Shown piece by piece: positions 49,262-50,685 of a DNA stretch of 50,685 nt. The stretch's first letter is position 1; each line of letters begins with the position of its first letter. Source of the stretch: Gammaproteobacteria bacterium (GTDB lineage: Bacteria; Pseudomonadota; Gammaproteobacteria; Xanthomonadales; Wenzhouxiangellaceae); contig JAHJQV010000061.1 in the NCBI GenBank assembly GCA_018819105.1, forward strand, positions 1-50,685. Reading direction: 5' to 3'. The notes under the pieces were generated by a model. The model saw only the letters and a program-made list of their open reading frames with translations, had not been told where the DNA came from and did not search any database. A program made the translations under genes and the position numbers.

Positions 49262-50685
49262 ATGAAACTCAACAAGAACTTACTCGCCGCGAGCATTGCT
49301 TCGGTATTGTCAGTATCCAGCGCACACGCGGTTCTGGTGACCGGTGGATTTACCGGCAACTGGCGTAATGCAGCGACCACCGGCCAGGGCTTCCAGATGC
49401 AGGTATTGCCAAATGGTCAGGCCGGTGCATTCTGGTTCACATATGATGGCAGTGGCAACCAGGTCTGGGCGATTGGTGTCGGCGACATCACCGGCAATCA
49501 GGTCAGCATGGAGATGCGCATGCCACGCGGTGCCGTTTTCGGTCCGGCATTCGATCCCAATGACATCCAGAACGTGCCGTTCGGTACCGTCAACATGGTG
49601 TTTGACGACTGCAATACCGCCACCGTCAGCTGGCAAAGTGATGATCCGCAGTTCGGCTCCGGCAGCATGCAGGTCGAGCGCATTACCTCCAGTGCTGGCG
49701 CAACCTGTACAGCATCGGTTTCCGACAACACCTCATCCGCTGATCCGATCGTTGATTTCCGCCAGTTCCTCGATAATCTTGGCGCATTTCCGGCCGCCAC
49801 CGCACGCATCGATTATGAATCCCGTCCGGCCCCCACCCGCACCGATTTTGATGTCGAACTGGAAGATCTGCCGGTTGGTGATTACCAGTTGCTGGTGGAT
49901 GGCATTGAGCGCGCCATCATCAGTGTCGTGGCCACAGATGATGGTACCGAAGGTGAGGTGGAATTCTCCAGCCCGCAGGACGACGGCGAGTTGCTGCTGG
50001 ATTTTGAGCCGCTGGGTGCGTTGATCGAGATTGCCGATTCCAGTGGGGTGCTGTTCAGTGGTATCGCCGACCCGGCCAACAGTGGTGGTGGCGATGACGG
50101 TGGCGGTGATGACGGTGGTGCCGGTGGCGATGATGACAACGCGCCGCCGTTTGGTAACACCGAAACCGAAGTGGACTTCATCAACACCGGACTGGATACC
50201 GATGCCAGCGGTGATGTTGAACTGGAGCAGCGCCCGGATCGGGTCGAATTTGATGTCGAGATCGAAGATCTTGATCTGGGCAGCTATGAACTATGGGTCG
50301 GTGGCATGATGGTGGCCGAAATCGAAGTGGTCACCGTGGATGACGGCACCGAAGGTGAAGTGGAGTTCCGCAATCCGGTCGAACCGGGCAAGCTGCTGCT
50401 GGACTTTGATCCCATTGGTCAATTGATCACCATCGAGCAGGCTGGCAGCGTTTTCCTTGAAGTCGAGTTTCCGACCGAGTTGGGTAATGACGACGACGAT
50501 GACGACGACAACGGCGGCAATGACGACGACGATGACGACGACAACGGCGGCAATGATGACGACGATGACGATGACAACGGCGGCGATGACGACGACGACG
50601 ACGACGGCGGCAATGACGACGACGACGACAACGGCGGCAATGACGACGACGACGACAACGGCGGCAATGACGACGACGATGATGA
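49262..50685 (+). CDS. Secreted protein with tandem beta domains and Asp-rich repeat, 3' end outside window
   Basis: The reading frame is open from ATG 49262 to the window end (474 codons visible, no stop). AGGAG lies 7 bases before the ATG, and MKLNKNLLAASIASVLSVSSAHA is a clear signal peptide. Residues about 27-135 (GFTGNWRNAATTGQGF, GAFWFTYDGSGNQVWAIGVG, MVFDDCNTATVSW) form a domain common in exported gammaproteobacterial proteins. Two tandem copies of an 80-residue beta domain follow, each with DGTEGEVEF and LLLDF(E/D)P; they are separated by a Gly/Asp linker. From 50486 the protein becomes an Asn-Asp-Gly repeat. The domains have no proven function; adhesion or calcium binding outside the cell is inferred. 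Confidence 0.85.
   Translation, partial: MKLNKNLLAASIASVLSVSSAHAVLVTGGFTGNWRNAATTGQGFQMQVLPNGQAGAFWFTYDGSGNQVWAIGVGDITGNQVSMEMRMPRGAVFGPAFDPNDIQNVPFGTVNMVFDDCNTATVSWQSDDPQFGSGSMQVERITSSAGATCTASVSDNTSSADPIVDFRQFLDNLGAFPAATARIDYESRPAPTRTDFDVELEDLPVGDYQLLVDGIERAIISVVATDDGTEGEVEFSSPQDDGELLLDFEPLGALIEIADSSGVLFSGIADPANSGGGDDGGGDDGGAGGDDDNAPPFGNTETEVDFINTGLDTDASGDVELEQRPDRVEFDVEIEDLDLGSYELWVGGMMVAEIEVVTVDDGTEGEVEFRNPVEPGKLLLDFDPIGQLITIEQAGSVFLEVEFPTELGNDDDDDDDNGGNDDDDDDDNGGNDDDDDDDNGGDDDDDDDGGNDDDDDNGGNDDDDDNGGNDDDDD
50486..50685 (+). repeat. Asp/Asn/Gly coding repeat (N-D5-7-N-G-G units)
   Basis: At least six full units and one partial unit encode Asn, five to seven Asp, (Asn) Gly-Gly. Codons are mostly GAC/GAT and AAT/GGC, and units vary by whole codons, as expected from slippage or unequal recombination in frame. 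The run continues past the window end, so its total length is unknown and it is prone to assembly error. Confidence 0.9.

Noticed and set aside
50486-50685. CRISPR-like periodicity at the window end
   Set aside because: The repeats are short in-frame codon units with no distinct spacers and continue a secreted protein frame.

Overview
This 50.7 kb window is a moderately GC-rich, densely coded piece of a bacterial chromosome. Gene content and order indicate a gammaproteobacterium. Two blocks keep Pseudomonas-like order: algZ-algR-hemC-hemD-hemX-hemY, and lptM-...-dapF-DUF484-xerC. rsmG-parA-parB, a type II citrate synthase and a cysteine-free L31 protein fit the same placement. Two exported proteins carry IPTL-CTERM-like tails, and large BNR and CRTAC1-like beta-propeller proteins are present, as in environmental Xanthomonadales, Wenzhouxiangella or Steroidobacter relatives. 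That narrower placement is inference only. I see no rRNA, tRNA, CRISPR array, prophage or complete insertion sequence.

Layout. 1-6.8 kb: a structured repeat, a 1063-residue exported BNR propeller protein, a 273-bp MITE-like element with 36-bp terminal inverted repeats, a small membrane protein, a CRTAC1-like protein and an IPTL-CTERM protein. 6.8-11.3 kb: a DUF3429 membrane protein divergent from a four-gene Opp/Dpp-type ABC importer with overlapping genes and no binding protein, ending in a second copy of the structured repeat. 11.5-16.3 kb: a lipoprotein, a YdgA-like protein, rsmG-parA-parB, and type B L31 behind a probable Zur box. 16.9-18.9 kb: gltA and a conserved hypothetical gene.

19.3-24.9 kb holds the most interesting cassette. 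It encodes an ECF sigma factor, a single-pass anti-sigma-like protein without a zinc motif, a small Cys-rich exported protein, and a 1138-residue exported TPR-CHAT protein with an apparently intact His/Cys dyad. The natural reading is an envelope-sensing circuit in which a CHAT peptidase is linked to sigma-factor control. This loosely resembles the link between TPR-CHAT protease and an ECF sigma factor known from type III-E CRISPR systems, but there is no CRISPR here.

25-32.8 kb: an exported M20D amidohydrolase, then a leftward gene group (DUF2007, hotdog thioesterase, PlsC-type acyltransferase, YheT hydrolase, TPR/sulfotransferase-like protein, FG-GAP/IPTL-CTERM protein). 32.9-42 kb: a ferredoxin-reductase oxidoreductase converging on the leftward hem cluster, the AlgZ/AlgR-like two-component system and a carboxylesterase. 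42.1-45.6 kb: lptM, a methyltransferase where lysA often sits, dapF, DUF484 and xerC. 45.7 kb to the end: a second large BNR protein and a secreted protein that runs off the window inside an extreme Asp/Asn/Gly repeat. This last gene may be read from an ECF-type promoter.
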